Assembly (NCBI GenBank): GCA_902497185.1
Contig: CABVEG010000141.1
Coordinates: 1 to 5,390 of the forward strand
Direction of reading: 5' to 3'
Origin: an uncultured Eubacteriales bacterium
Lineage (GTDB): Bacteria > Bacillota > Clostridia > Lachnospirales > CAG-274
DNA: 5,390 bases
The position numbers were made by a program, and so were the translations under genes. The notes under the pieces were generated by a model, which did no database searches, was not told the DNA's origin, and worked only from the letters and a program-made list of their open reading frames with translations. This document shows, piece after piece, positions 1-4,008 of the stretch (positions are counted from its first letter, which is position 1; each line of letters opens with the position of its first letter).

Positions 1-288
1 CCTTTTGAGGTAAATACTTATATATTAAACAGTATACTTATTGAACTTCCAAATGACAGCTCTTTTCCTTCAGGTCATACTGCGGCAGCCTTTGCAGCGG
101 CAACAGCAGTATTTTGCTGTAACAGAAAATATGGAGTTTGTTTACTTGTGCTGGCTTTTTTAATGGGATTAAGCAGACTTTATTTAGCTGTACATTTTCC
201 AACAGATGTTATTGGAGGAGTTATAATAGGTACTGCTGTAGGTCTTATTAGCTATAAAATTTCTTCAAAAAATATAAAAAATAGTTGA
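1..288 (+). CDS. PAP2-family membrane phosphatase, C-terminal part (5' end outside window)
   Basis: The reading frame is open from base 1 to a TGA at 286-288 and gives 95 residues. It shows two of the three PAP2 (type 2 phosphatidic acid phosphatase) signatures: PSGH at residues 23-26, and SR-x5-H-x3-D with S58, R59, H65 and D69. In the family, the two histidines and this arginine form the phosphatase site, which works through a phospho-histidine. The first signature (K-x6-RP) would lie upstream of the window. Hydrophobic stretches at about residues 28-40, 46-64 and 70-85 fit the last transmembrane helices of a membrane-bound lipid phosphatase. Substrates in the family include phosphatidic acid, phosphatidylglycerol phosphate and undecaprenyl diphosphate (BcrC type). 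This fragment does not say which one applies. The stop codon overlaps the -35 box of the following tRNA promoter. Confidence 0.9.
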   Translation, partial: PFEVNTYILNSILIELPNDSSFPSGHTAAAFAAATAVFCCNRKYGVCLLVLAFLMGLSRLYLAVHFPTDVIGGVIIGTAVGLISYKISSKNIKNS

Positions 289-313
289 CAAAGTTGCTAA
301 ACTGTGGTAACAT
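285..313 (+). promoter_or_regulatory. sigma-A promoter of the tRNA-Trp/tRNA-Gly operon
   Basis: A perfect -35 box TTGACA (285-290) is followed by a 17-base spacer and TAACAT (308-313), which matches 4 of 6 positions of the -10 consensus. A TG one base before the -10 (305-306) makes it an extended -10 element. Transcription would start near 320, about 19 bases before the first tRNA. The -35 overlaps the stop codon of the phosphatase gene. Confidence 0.75.
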
Positions 314-338
314 ATTATTTGTTGATGACATTATACAT

Positions 339-409
339 AGCGGCTTGGTTAAGTGGTATAACGTTCGCCTCCAAAGCGAAAATTGAGAGTTCGATTCTTT
401 CAGCCGCTG
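339..409 (+). tRNA. tRNA-Trp (anticodon CCA)
   Basis: A full cloverleaf can be folded. The acceptor stem 339-345/402-408 has seven perfect pairs, and the D stem GTTA/TAAC is 348-351/359-362. The anticodon stem TTCGC/GCGAA is 364-368/376-380, with loop CTCCAAA and anticodon CCA at 371-373. The variable region is 381-384, and the T arm 385-401 has loop TTCGATT and one G-U pair. The first pair A-U and discriminator G409 agree with known bacterial TrpRS identity elements. CCA is not encoded. The acceptor stem begins AGCGGCT, whereas the usual bacterial tRNA-Trp begins AGGGG, so this is a divergent tRNA-Trp. The T stem is also A/T-rich. Confidence 0.92.
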
Positions 410-412
410 TAT

Positions 413-484
413 GCGCGAGTGGCTCAGTGGTAGAGCATCGCCTTGCCAAGGCGAGGGCCGCGGGTTCGAATCCCGTCTCGCGCT
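413..484 (+). tRNA. tRNA-Gly (anticodon GCC)
   Basis: A canonical cloverleaf. The acceptor stem GCGCGAG/CTCGCGC (413-419/477-483) pairs perfectly. The D stem is GCTC/GAGC (422-425/433-436). The anticodon stem TCGCC/GGCGA (438-442/450-454) encloses loop TTGCCAA with anticodon GCC at 445-447. The T arm is 460-476 with loop TTCGAAT, and the discriminator is T484. CCA is not encoded. It starts only three bases after tRNA-Trp ends, so the two are cut from one precursor. Confidence 0.97.
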
Positions 485-487
485 TTT

Positions 488-513
488 AAGGACTTCGTTT
501 GAAGTCCTTTTTT
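488..513 (+). terminator. intrinsic terminator of the tRNA operon
   Basis: A perfect 9-bp stem AAGGACTTC/GAAGTCCTT (488-496/501-509) with a four-base loop GTTT runs into six T residues (508-513). It lies four bases after tRNA-Gly. Confidence 0.93.
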
Positions 514-537
514 ATTATATTATCAGGAGGTAATATT

Positions 538-798
538 ATGCAGTACACATATAAAAATCAGGGTGTATGTTCAAAGGAAACCGTTGTTGATATTGACGAA
601 AATACTCATATAATAAATGATGTCAGAGTTGTAGGCGGCTGTGACGGAAATCTTCAGGGAGTAAGTGTGCTTTTAAAGGGTATGAAAGCTGAGGATGCAA
701 TTACAAGAATGTCAGGTATAAGGTGTGGCTTCAAACAGTCTTCCTGTCCTGACCAGATTTCAAAGGCTTTGAAGGCTGCTTTAAACGAGCTTGCTTAA
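538..798 (+). CDS. TIGR03905-type four-cysteine TSCPD-domain protein
   Basis: This 86-residue protein carries the motif SSCPDQ at residues 68-73, a variant of the TSCPD signature, near its C-terminus. Related TSCPD domains form the tail of B12-dependent ribonucleotide reductases, but the small stand-alone family has no established function. Four cysteines (C11, C35, C63, C70) match the 'four-Cys' character of the family and suggest metal binding (inference). The start is ATG 538 because AGGAGG at 525-530 lies seven bases upstream. A longer in-frame start at 499 would lie inside the tRNA terminator and has no ribosome binding site. I see no convincing promoter between the terminator and this gene, so it may depend on read-through from the tRNA operon. 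It is probably a soluble cytoplasmic protein, with no signal peptide or membrane segment. Confidence 0.88.
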   Translation: MQYTYKNQGVCSKETVVDIDENTHIINDVRVVGGCDGNLQGVSVLLKGMKAEDAITRMSGIRCGFKQSSCPDQISKALKAALNELA

Positions 799-816
799 TA
801 TAAGTGCAATATATAA

Positions 817-845
817 GTCTAAAAGTTCCTGCTTGTTCATATAAT
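817..845 (+). promoter_or_regulatory. possible sigma-E-type promoter of spoIIID
   Basis: CATATAAT at 838-845 matches seven of eight positions of the sporulation sigma-E -10 box CATACAAT. It is placed to start transcription near 852, just before the spoIIID ribosome binding site. Fourteen bases upstream, GTCTAAA (817-823) is only a partial match to the -35 box. In Bacillus subtilis spoIIID is transcribed by sigma-E, which makes the match plausible, but AT-rich DNA gives such hits by chance. Confidence 0.35.
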
Positions 846-877
846 GCAATAAGTGTTGAATAAGGAGGGCTTTTTTA

Positions 878-1138
878 ATGAGAGCCGATATAGCTGAAAG
901 ATGTGTGGAGATTGGTAAATATATATGCGATACCAAGAAGACAATAAGAGCTGTTGCAAAAGTGTGGGGAATATCAAAATCTACCTGTCATAAGGATTTA
1001 GTTGATAGACTGCCTGTGGTAGACAGCAGGCTTGCCGGTGAGGTAAAGAAAATACTTGCATATCATAAGGCGCAAAGACACATACTGGGAGGAAAAGCAA
1101 CAGCTGAAAAATGGAAAAAAGTAAATGACAAAAAATAA
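878..1138 (+). CDS. spoIIID: sporulation transcriptional regulator SpoIIID
   Basis: This 86-residue DNA-binding protein aligns by eye along its length with Bacillus SpoIIID. Shared blocks include IGKYI (residues 12-16), TKKT (19-22), SKSTxHKDL (33-41), ERLP-like DRLP (43-46), LAxEVKxIL (52-60) and YHKxxRHxxGGxAT (62-75). Residues about 22-45 form the helix-turn-helix. The lysine/arginine-rich C-terminus (67-86) corresponds to the second DNA-contact region of the family. SpoIIID acts in the mother cell, switching off many sigma-E genes and helping to switch on sigma-K-stage genes. The start is ATG 878, with AAGGAGG at 862-868 upstream. The protein ends slightly earlier than the Bacillus one and lacks its acidic tail. 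It indicates a spore-forming lineage. No terminator is visible before the fprA promoter. Confidence 0.96.
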   Translation: MRADIAERCVEIGKYICDTKKTIRAVAKVWGISKSTCHKDLVDRLPVVDSRLAGEVKKILAYHKAQRHILGGKATAEKWKKVNDKK

Positions 1139-1171
1139 AAGTAAAAACATTGTATATTTATTAACAAAGTA

Positions 1172-1200
1172 TTGACAAAAGGCTCTAATAATAGTAGAAT
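1172..1200 (+). promoter_or_regulatory. sigma-A promoter of fprA
   Basis: A perfect TTGACA (1172-1177), a 17-base spacer and TAGAAT (1195-1200, five of six matches) make a strong housekeeping promoter. The predicted start is near 1207, giving a leader of about 43 bases. Confidence 0.85.
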
Positions 1201-1210
1201 ACTAATTAAA

Positions 1211-1225
1211 TAATAATAGTTATTA
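1211..1225 (+). promoter_or_regulatory. PerR-box-like palindrome at the fprA transcription start
   Basis: TAATAATAGTTATTA is a perfect 6-3-6 inverted repeat. Against the PerR consensus TTATAATnATTATAA it matches 11 of 14 defined positions. It sits about 4 to 18 bases downstream of the predicted transcription start, a place where a bound repressor would block initiation. In Clostridium acetobutylicum flavodiiron genes belong to the PerR regulon. A 10-base direct copy of its left part (TAATAATAGT) also occurs at 1186-1195, inside the promoter. Assignment to PerR is inference in this AT-rich context. Confidence 0.4.
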
Positions 1226-1249
1226 CAAATGAAAGGGAGAAACAAATAA

Positions 1250-2449
1250 ATGTATTGTGTGAGAAAAGTTGTAGATGATATATTCTGGATTGGTGGCAGT
1301 GACAGAAGAATTAATTTGTTTGAAAACATTTTTCCTGTTCCAAGAGGTGTTTCTTATAATTCATATATTATTATGGATGAAAAGACTGTGCTTATGGATA
1401 CTGTTGACCATGCAATAAGCAGAGAGTTTATTGAAAATCTTACCTATGTATTAGGGGGAAGAGCTCTTGATTATATTGTTGTCAATCATATGGAGCCTGA
1501 CCATTGTTCTGTAATAGGAGATTTGATTTTAAGATACCCTGATGTTAAAATTATAGGCAATGCAAAGACCTTTCAAATGATTAATCAGTTCTTTGAGGGA
1601 CTTAGTTTTGAATCAATTGTAGTCAAGGAAGGTGATACATTTAGCACAGGTAAACATAACCTTCATTTTGTAATGGCACCTATGGTGCATTGGCCTGAGG
1701 CTATGGTTACATTTGATGATGTAAGCGGTGTATTATTCTCTGCTGATGCATTTGGTACATTTGGTGCTCTTAATGGTACTATTTTTGCTGATGAGGTTAA
1801 TTTTGACAGAGATTGGCTTGATGATGCCAGAAGATATTATGCTAACATTGTTGGTAAATATGGTGCACAGGTTCAGGCAGTACTTAAAAAGGCATCAACT
1901 CTTGATATAAAGGTTATATGTCCTCTTCATGGCCCTATTTGGAGAGAGAATTTAGACTATATTATTGATAAATATAATAAGTGGAGCAAATATGAACCTG
2001 AAGAAAAGGGTGTAATGATTGCCTATGCTTCAATGTATGGTAATACTGAAAATATGGCTAACGTACTTGCAAATACACTTGCTGAAAAGGGAGTAAAGAA
2101 CATAAGAGTCTATGATGTTTCAAATACCCATATTTCACAGCTTATTTCAGAAAGCTTTAAATATAGCCATATAGTTCTTGCTTCACCAACATATAATGGT
2201 GCAGTATATCCTGTTATGGAAAGTTTCATTACCGATATGAAAGCCCTTAACCTTCAGAATAGAACTGTTGCTGTTATGGATAATGGTACATGGGCAGCAG
2301 TTGCAGGTAAGAAAATTGCTGAGGCTGTCAGCACAATGAAGAATATGACTGTTATTGAGAAGGTATTTTCAGTTAAGTCAGCAATAGCAAATGGTCAGAT
2401 TGGTGAATTTGAGGAATTTGCGGATATGATAATTGAAACGCTTAAGTAA
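1250..2449 (+). CDS. fprA: class A flavodiiron protein (FprA, oxygen/NO reductase)
   Basis: This 399-residue protein has the normal length and two-domain plan of class A flavodiiron proteins. The N-terminal metallo-beta-lactamase-like domain (about 1-250) carries the di-iron ligand pattern H80-x-E82-x-D84-H85, then H147, D166 and H227. The C-terminal flavodoxin-like domain (about 254-399) has the FMN phosphate loop SMYGNT at 261-266 and further flavin-loop segments around SPTYNG (312-317) and DNGTWA (344-349). There is no rubredoxin or reductase extension, so electrons should come from a separate rubredoxin. The enzyme reduces O2 to water, or NO to N2O, in the cytoplasm and protects anaerobes from both gases. 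The start ATG 1250 follows AAGGGAG at 1233-1239. The gene stands alone between its own promoter and terminator, with a candidate PerR operator. Confidence 0.96.
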   Translation: MYCVRKVVDDIFWIGGSDRRINLFENIFPVPRGVSYNSYIIMDEKTVLMDTVDHAISREFIENLTYVLGGRALDYIVVNHMEPDHCSVIGDLILRYPDVKIIGNAKTFQMINQFFEGLSFESIVVKEGDTFSTGKHNLHFVMAPMVHWPEAMVTFDDVSGVLFSADAFGTFGALNGTIFADEVNFDRDWLDDARRYYANIVGKYGAQVQAVLKKASTLDIKVICPLHGPIWRENLDYIIDKYNKWSKYEPEEKGVMIAYASMYGNTENMANVLANTLAEKGVKNIRVYDVSNTHISQLISESFKYSHIVLASPTYNGAVYPVMESFITDMKALNLQNRTVAVMDNGTWAAVAGKKIAEAVSTMKNMTVIEKVFSVKSAIANGQIGEFEEFADMIIETLK

Positions 2450-2466
2450 AGCATAAAATATAATAG

Positions 2467-2499
2467 CCCCAAGAGTGTATTAATAACTCTTGGGGTTTT
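2467..2499 (+). terminator. intrinsic terminator of fprA
   Basis: A perfect 10-bp stem CCCCAAGAGT/ACTCTTGGGG (2467-2476/2486-2495) with a nine-base loop is followed by TTTT (2496-2499) and, slightly later, more T-rich sequence. It lies between two convergent genes. On the other strand the tail is A/T-rich with only short T runs, so it may also serve the toxin gene, less well. Confidence 0.88.
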
Positions 2500-2517
2500 G
2501 GTATGATTTTTATTATT

Positions 2518-2790
2518 TTACATATTTAATAAATCACTGTGACTTCCTGTTCGTGCCAGTAACAACTCATTGTCTTCTGTTTTATATATTAATAGCCAAT
2601 CTGGTTGGATATGACACTCATTATATCCAATCCAATTGCCTGATAGTGTATGATTTTTATTTATACTTGGCAATTGTTCAGGAATTCTTAAGGTATTAAT
2701 TACATCCTCTAATAATTTTAAATTATATCCTCTTTTAGAACAACGTTTATAATCTTTTTTGAATTTTGTTGAGTATCTGATATTTAACAT
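2518..2790 (-). CDS. YafQ-family mRNA interferase toxin of a type II toxin-antitoxin system
   Basis: This 90-residue basic protein belongs to the RelE superfamily. Aligned by eye with Escherichia coli YafQ, it keeps the blocks KxHxLxGxWxGYxExHIxPDWLLIYK and RTGSHxxLL. The residues equivalent to the YafQ catalytic set are present: H47, H60, D64, W65, R80 and H84. It should be an active ribosome-dependent mRNA endonuclease that arrests translation until its antitoxin binds it. The aromatic residue near the YafQ C-terminus is replaced by leucine (L87/L88). Its ATG overlaps the antitoxin stop codon by one base (TAATG), with AAGGAA at 2807-2802, so translation is probably coupled. The family call is strong; mRNA-cutting activity is inferred. 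Confidence 0.92.
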   Translation of the reverse strand: MLNIRYSTKFKKDYKRCSKRGYNLKLLEDVINTLRIPEQLPSINKNHTLSGNWIGYNECHIQPDWLLIYKTEDNELLLARTGSHSDLLNM

Positions 2791-2999
2791 TATTTTTCTA
2801 ATTCCTTAAATAAATCGTTAGTACTGCCGGAAAAGCTAAAGCCTCCGCCGTTTTCAAGTTCATCAATAGCTTCAATAGTTTCTAAGTTAGGCATATACAT
2901 ATCTGATGATATAGTACTTTTTAAATAAGATATAATTTCAAGTAATTTATTTTCAGGAACTTCATTAATTAAATTAATTGCAATTTCTCTATTTGACAT
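2790..2999 (-). CDS. antitoxin partner of the YafQ-like toxin
   Basis: This 69-residue acidic protein lies immediately upstream of the toxin gene and overlaps it by one base, the usual antitoxin-first order. Residues 3-31 form a likely helical segment (NREIAINLINEVPENKLLEII and onward) that may dimerise or bind DNA. Residues 50-69 contain a glycine-rich piece, GGGFSFSGST, then an acidic helix NDLFKELEK, which probably wraps the toxin. I do not see the standard RelB/DinJ ribbon-helix-helix pattern, so its antitoxin family is uncertain. Start choice: GAGGTGAT (3011-3004) pairs with the 16S rRNA tail and puts ATG 2999 at ideal distance. ATG 3005 and GTG 3008 are too close to that site. Its own promoter lies just upstream, overlapped by a dyad that could be an autoregulatory operator. 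Confidence 0.85.
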   Translation of the reverse strand: MSNREIAINLINEVPENKLLEIISYLKSTISSDMYMPNLETIEAIDELENGGGFSFSGSTNDLFKELEK

Positions 3000-3012
3000 A
3001 TTCATCACCTCA

Positions 3013-3029
3013 ATGTTATTATATTACAT
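3013..3029 (-). promoter_or_regulatory. candidate operator over the toxin-antitoxin promoter
   Basis: The sequence is an imperfect inverted repeat of the form ATGTnATnnnATnACAT, with six pairs on each side of the centre. It covers the -10 box of the toxin-antitoxin promoter. Type II antitoxins usually repress their own promoter through such dyads. The assignment rests only on position and symmetry. Confidence 0.4.
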
Positions 3030-3046
3030 CTATTGGCTAATATCAA
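3018..3046 (-). promoter_or_regulatory. sigma-A promoter of the toxin-antitoxin pair
   Basis: Read on the minus strand: TTGATA (3046-3041), a 17-base spacer and a perfect TATAAT (3023-3018). Transcription would start near 3011, so the mRNA begins almost at the ribosome binding site. The -35 begins two bases beyond the XRE gene's stop codon, which separates the pair from, but keeps it next to, the regulator. Confidence 0.8.
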
Positions 3047-3047
3047 G

Positions 3048-3368
3048 TTATTTCTCATTACTGCGCTGCTCTTTAAGGAGCTTTTTTATTTCGCCAATAA
3101 TAATATCTTGGTTATCTTCGTTAAGGTTATGAAAAACGTTTAAAACTTTTTTATCAATAGAGTTATCGGGAAATTCTGGGTTTTCATTAAGAACATCACA
3201 AATTGAAACTGATAAAAAATCTGACAGGGCGTAAAGTTTATTAATTGATGGGGAACTTTGTTTCCACCTGCGTATTGTTCCATTTCCAAATCCAAGTGAC
3301 TTTTCTACTTTGCTACATGAATAGCCTTTCTTTTCTATTAATTTTATAATGTAGTCTACATCAAACAC
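3048..3368 (-). CDS. XRE-family helix-turn-helix repressor
   Basis: This 106-residue protein has a Cro/cI-type helix-turn-helix domain at about residues 5-60. Helices 2-3 are in SKVEKSLGFGNGTIRRW (19-35), followed by INKLYALSDFLSVSICDVL (42-60), the typical end of XRE domains. The C-terminal 35 residues are charged and probably helical, perhaps for dimerisation. There is no peptidase or ligand-binding domain as in LexA-like repressors. The start is GTG 3368, chosen because GAGGTGAT (3380-3373) lies at ideal distance and no in-frame ATG is near. It is transcribed away from the unknown gene that starts at 3562. The intervening DNA contains symmetric sites and two facing promoters, so it probably represses that gene and itself (inference). 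The neighbouring toxin-antitoxin pair lies downstream in the same direction. Confidence 0.9.
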   Translation of the reverse strand: MFDVDYIIKLIEKKGYSCSKVEKSLGFGNGTIRRWKQSSPSINKLYALSDFLSVSICDVLNENPEFPDNSIDKKVLNVFHNLNEDNQDIIIGEIKKLLKEQRSNEK

Positions 3369-3398
3369 CTAAATCACCTCAAAAGAATAAAATAGAAA

Positions 3399-3430
3399 AT
3401 TTGAGAATTAAGTGTTGACAATTCTCAAAT
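3399..3430. repeat. 11-bp perfect inverted repeat flanking the -35 box
   Basis: ATTTGAGAATT (3399-3409) and AATTCTCAAAT (3420-3430) are perfect reverse complements separated by ten bases. The -35 hexamer of the rightward promoter (3415-3420) lies between and against them. Probable operator for the adjacent XRE protein. Confidence 0.7.
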
Positions 3431-3443
3431 ATGAGAGTATAAT
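3415..3443 (+). promoter_or_regulatory. perfect-consensus sigma-A promoter of the 89-residue gene
   Basis: TTGACA (3415-3420), a 17-base spacer and TATAAT (3438-3443) match the sigma-A consensus at every position. Transcription would start near 3450, leaving a leader of about 112 bases. Such a strong promoter usually needs a repressor to keep it off, and symmetric sites overlap it. Confidence 0.9.
3423..3436. promoter_or_regulatory. candidate XRE operator between -35 and -10
   Basis: TCTCAAATATGAGA is a palindrome with 12 of 14 bases in symmetric pairs (TCTCAnATnTGAGA). It fills the spacer of the rightward promoter, where a bound repressor would block RNA polymerase. Its left half is also the right arm of the 11-bp inverted repeat, so three similar half-sites lie in tandem. 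Confidence 0.6.
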
Positions 3444-3469
3444 AATGTTAAAATAAAATATGATGACAA
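3439..3469 (-). promoter_or_regulatory. possible promoter of the XRE gene
   Basis: On the minus strand TTGTCA (3469-3464) and TATTAT (3444-3439, five of six) are 19 bases apart. The predicted start near 3432 falls inside the palindrome at 3423-3436, and its -10 overlaps the -10 of the opposite promoter. The long spacer makes this a weak call. Confidence 0.35.
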
Positions 3470-3487
3470 TAATTAAAATTGCCCAAA

Positions 3488-3514
3488 TTATAATTAAATT
3501 ATTTTTAATTATAA
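3488..3514 (+). repeat. perfect A/T-only hairpin in the leader of the 89-residue gene
   Basis: TTATAATTAAA (3488-3498) and TTTAATTATAA (3504-3514) pair over 11 bp around the loop TTATT. The stem contains no G or C and no T tract follows, so it is not a standard terminator. It lies between the predicted transcription start and the ribosome binding site. Confidence 0.6.
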
Positions 3515-3561
3515 CATATTATTGTAAACTTTAAAAGCAAAATTTGAAGGGAGAAATTAAT

Positions 3562-3831
3562 TTGCATAATAAAAATATATTAAGTACAATTTACTATTAT
3601 ATGCAAGGTGACGGTCATATACCTATGATAGAGGGAATGCTTGAAAATGAAAGAAAATTATACAACATTATAGAAAATTTATATGATAACAGACGAATAT
3701 CAGAAGATGAATATAATGAAATAAATGAGCAGATAAATAAAACTCTTCAAATTTTTGAAATAAACGGACTAATGAGCGGCATCAATTTAATTATTAAATT
3801 CAGAGATATTTTAAAAGAACAAGGGCTGTGA
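3562..3831 (+). CDS. hypothetical 89-residue protein under XRE-type control
   Basis: I do not firmly recognise this protein. It is 89 residues, acidic, predicted mainly helical, with no membrane segment, signal peptide or cysteine. Residues 24-67 look like a long charged helical pair (MLENERKLYNIIENLYDN..., then SEDEYNEINEQINKTLQIFEI). The last part, about 68-86, is more hydrophobic (LMSGINLIIKFRDIL). The outline faintly resembles small phage-associated DUF6809-like proteins, but this is not a firm match. The start is TTG 3562, because AAGGGAG (3547-3553) lies eight bases before it. An earlier in-frame TTG at 3544 has no ribosome binding site. A perfect-consensus promoter with operator-like palindromes precedes it, opposite an XRE gene. 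No clear terminator follows. Confidence 0.7.
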   Translation: MHNKNILSTIYYYMQGDGHIPMIEGMLENERKLYNIIENLYDNRRISEDEYNEINEQINKTLQIFEINGLMSGINLIIKFRDILKEQGL

Positions 3832-3902
3832 TTTTTTTGTGCAAAATGACGAAAAATGTTTTTTGTGTAAAAAAACACTGGAATATTTATACAAATATAT
3901 AG

Positions 3903-3908
3903 TATAAT
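3903..3908 (+). promoter_or_regulatory. possible -10 box for the nuoE-nuoF operon
   Basis: A perfect TATAAT lies about 100 bases before nuoE. No good -35 box is found 16-18 bases upstream, and there is no TG extension. If used, it may need an activator. The 177-base gap between 3831 and 4009 otherwise holds only A/T-rich repeats and one small hairpin. Confidence 0.35.
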
Positions 3909-3956
3909 AAAATGATTATAAATTTGTAATTTGCACAAATAAAACAGAAGTAAATA

Positions 3957-3976
3957 CAGTTAGCTTATGCAAACTG
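3957..3976 (+). other. small hairpin in the nuoE leader
   Basis: CAGTTAGC and GCAAACTG pair around the loop TTAT, with seven pairs and one A-A mismatch. The sequence after it, CTTTTGCTTTGATTT, is only loosely T-rich. It could be a weak attenuator or an mRNA structure; it is too weak to call a terminator. Confidence 0.3.
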
Positions 3977-4008
3977 CTTTTGCTTTGATTTAACGGGAGG
4001 AATAAAGA

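Noticed and set aside
304..489. Open frame of 61 codons across the tRNA genes
   Set aside because: It runs through two intact tRNA genes, lacks a ribosome binding site and is explained by the RNA genes.
1063..1329. Minus-strand frame opposite the spoIIID end and fprA start
   Set aside because: It overlaps two strongly supported plus-strand genes, has hydrophobic low-complexity content from A/T-rich antisense DNA, and shows no ribosome binding site or family match.
2490..2699. Plus-strand frame opposite the toxin gene
   Set aside because: It begins inside the fprA terminator and is the antisense shadow of the YafQ-like toxin, whose catalytic motifs are clear.
3863..3880. Possible Rex operator before nuoE (TTGTG...CAC)
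   Set aside because: Only the left half and a CAC match the Rex pattern; the outer bases do not pair. A second dyad at 3922-3940 (ATTTGT...ACAAAT) has the wrong spacing for Rex. Neither is good enough to call.
3832..3880. Terminator for the 89-residue gene in the T- and A-rich tract
   Set aside because: The possible stems (for example T6-GTGT-A6) contain almost no G or C pairs and are not followed by a proper T tract, so termination cannot be supported.
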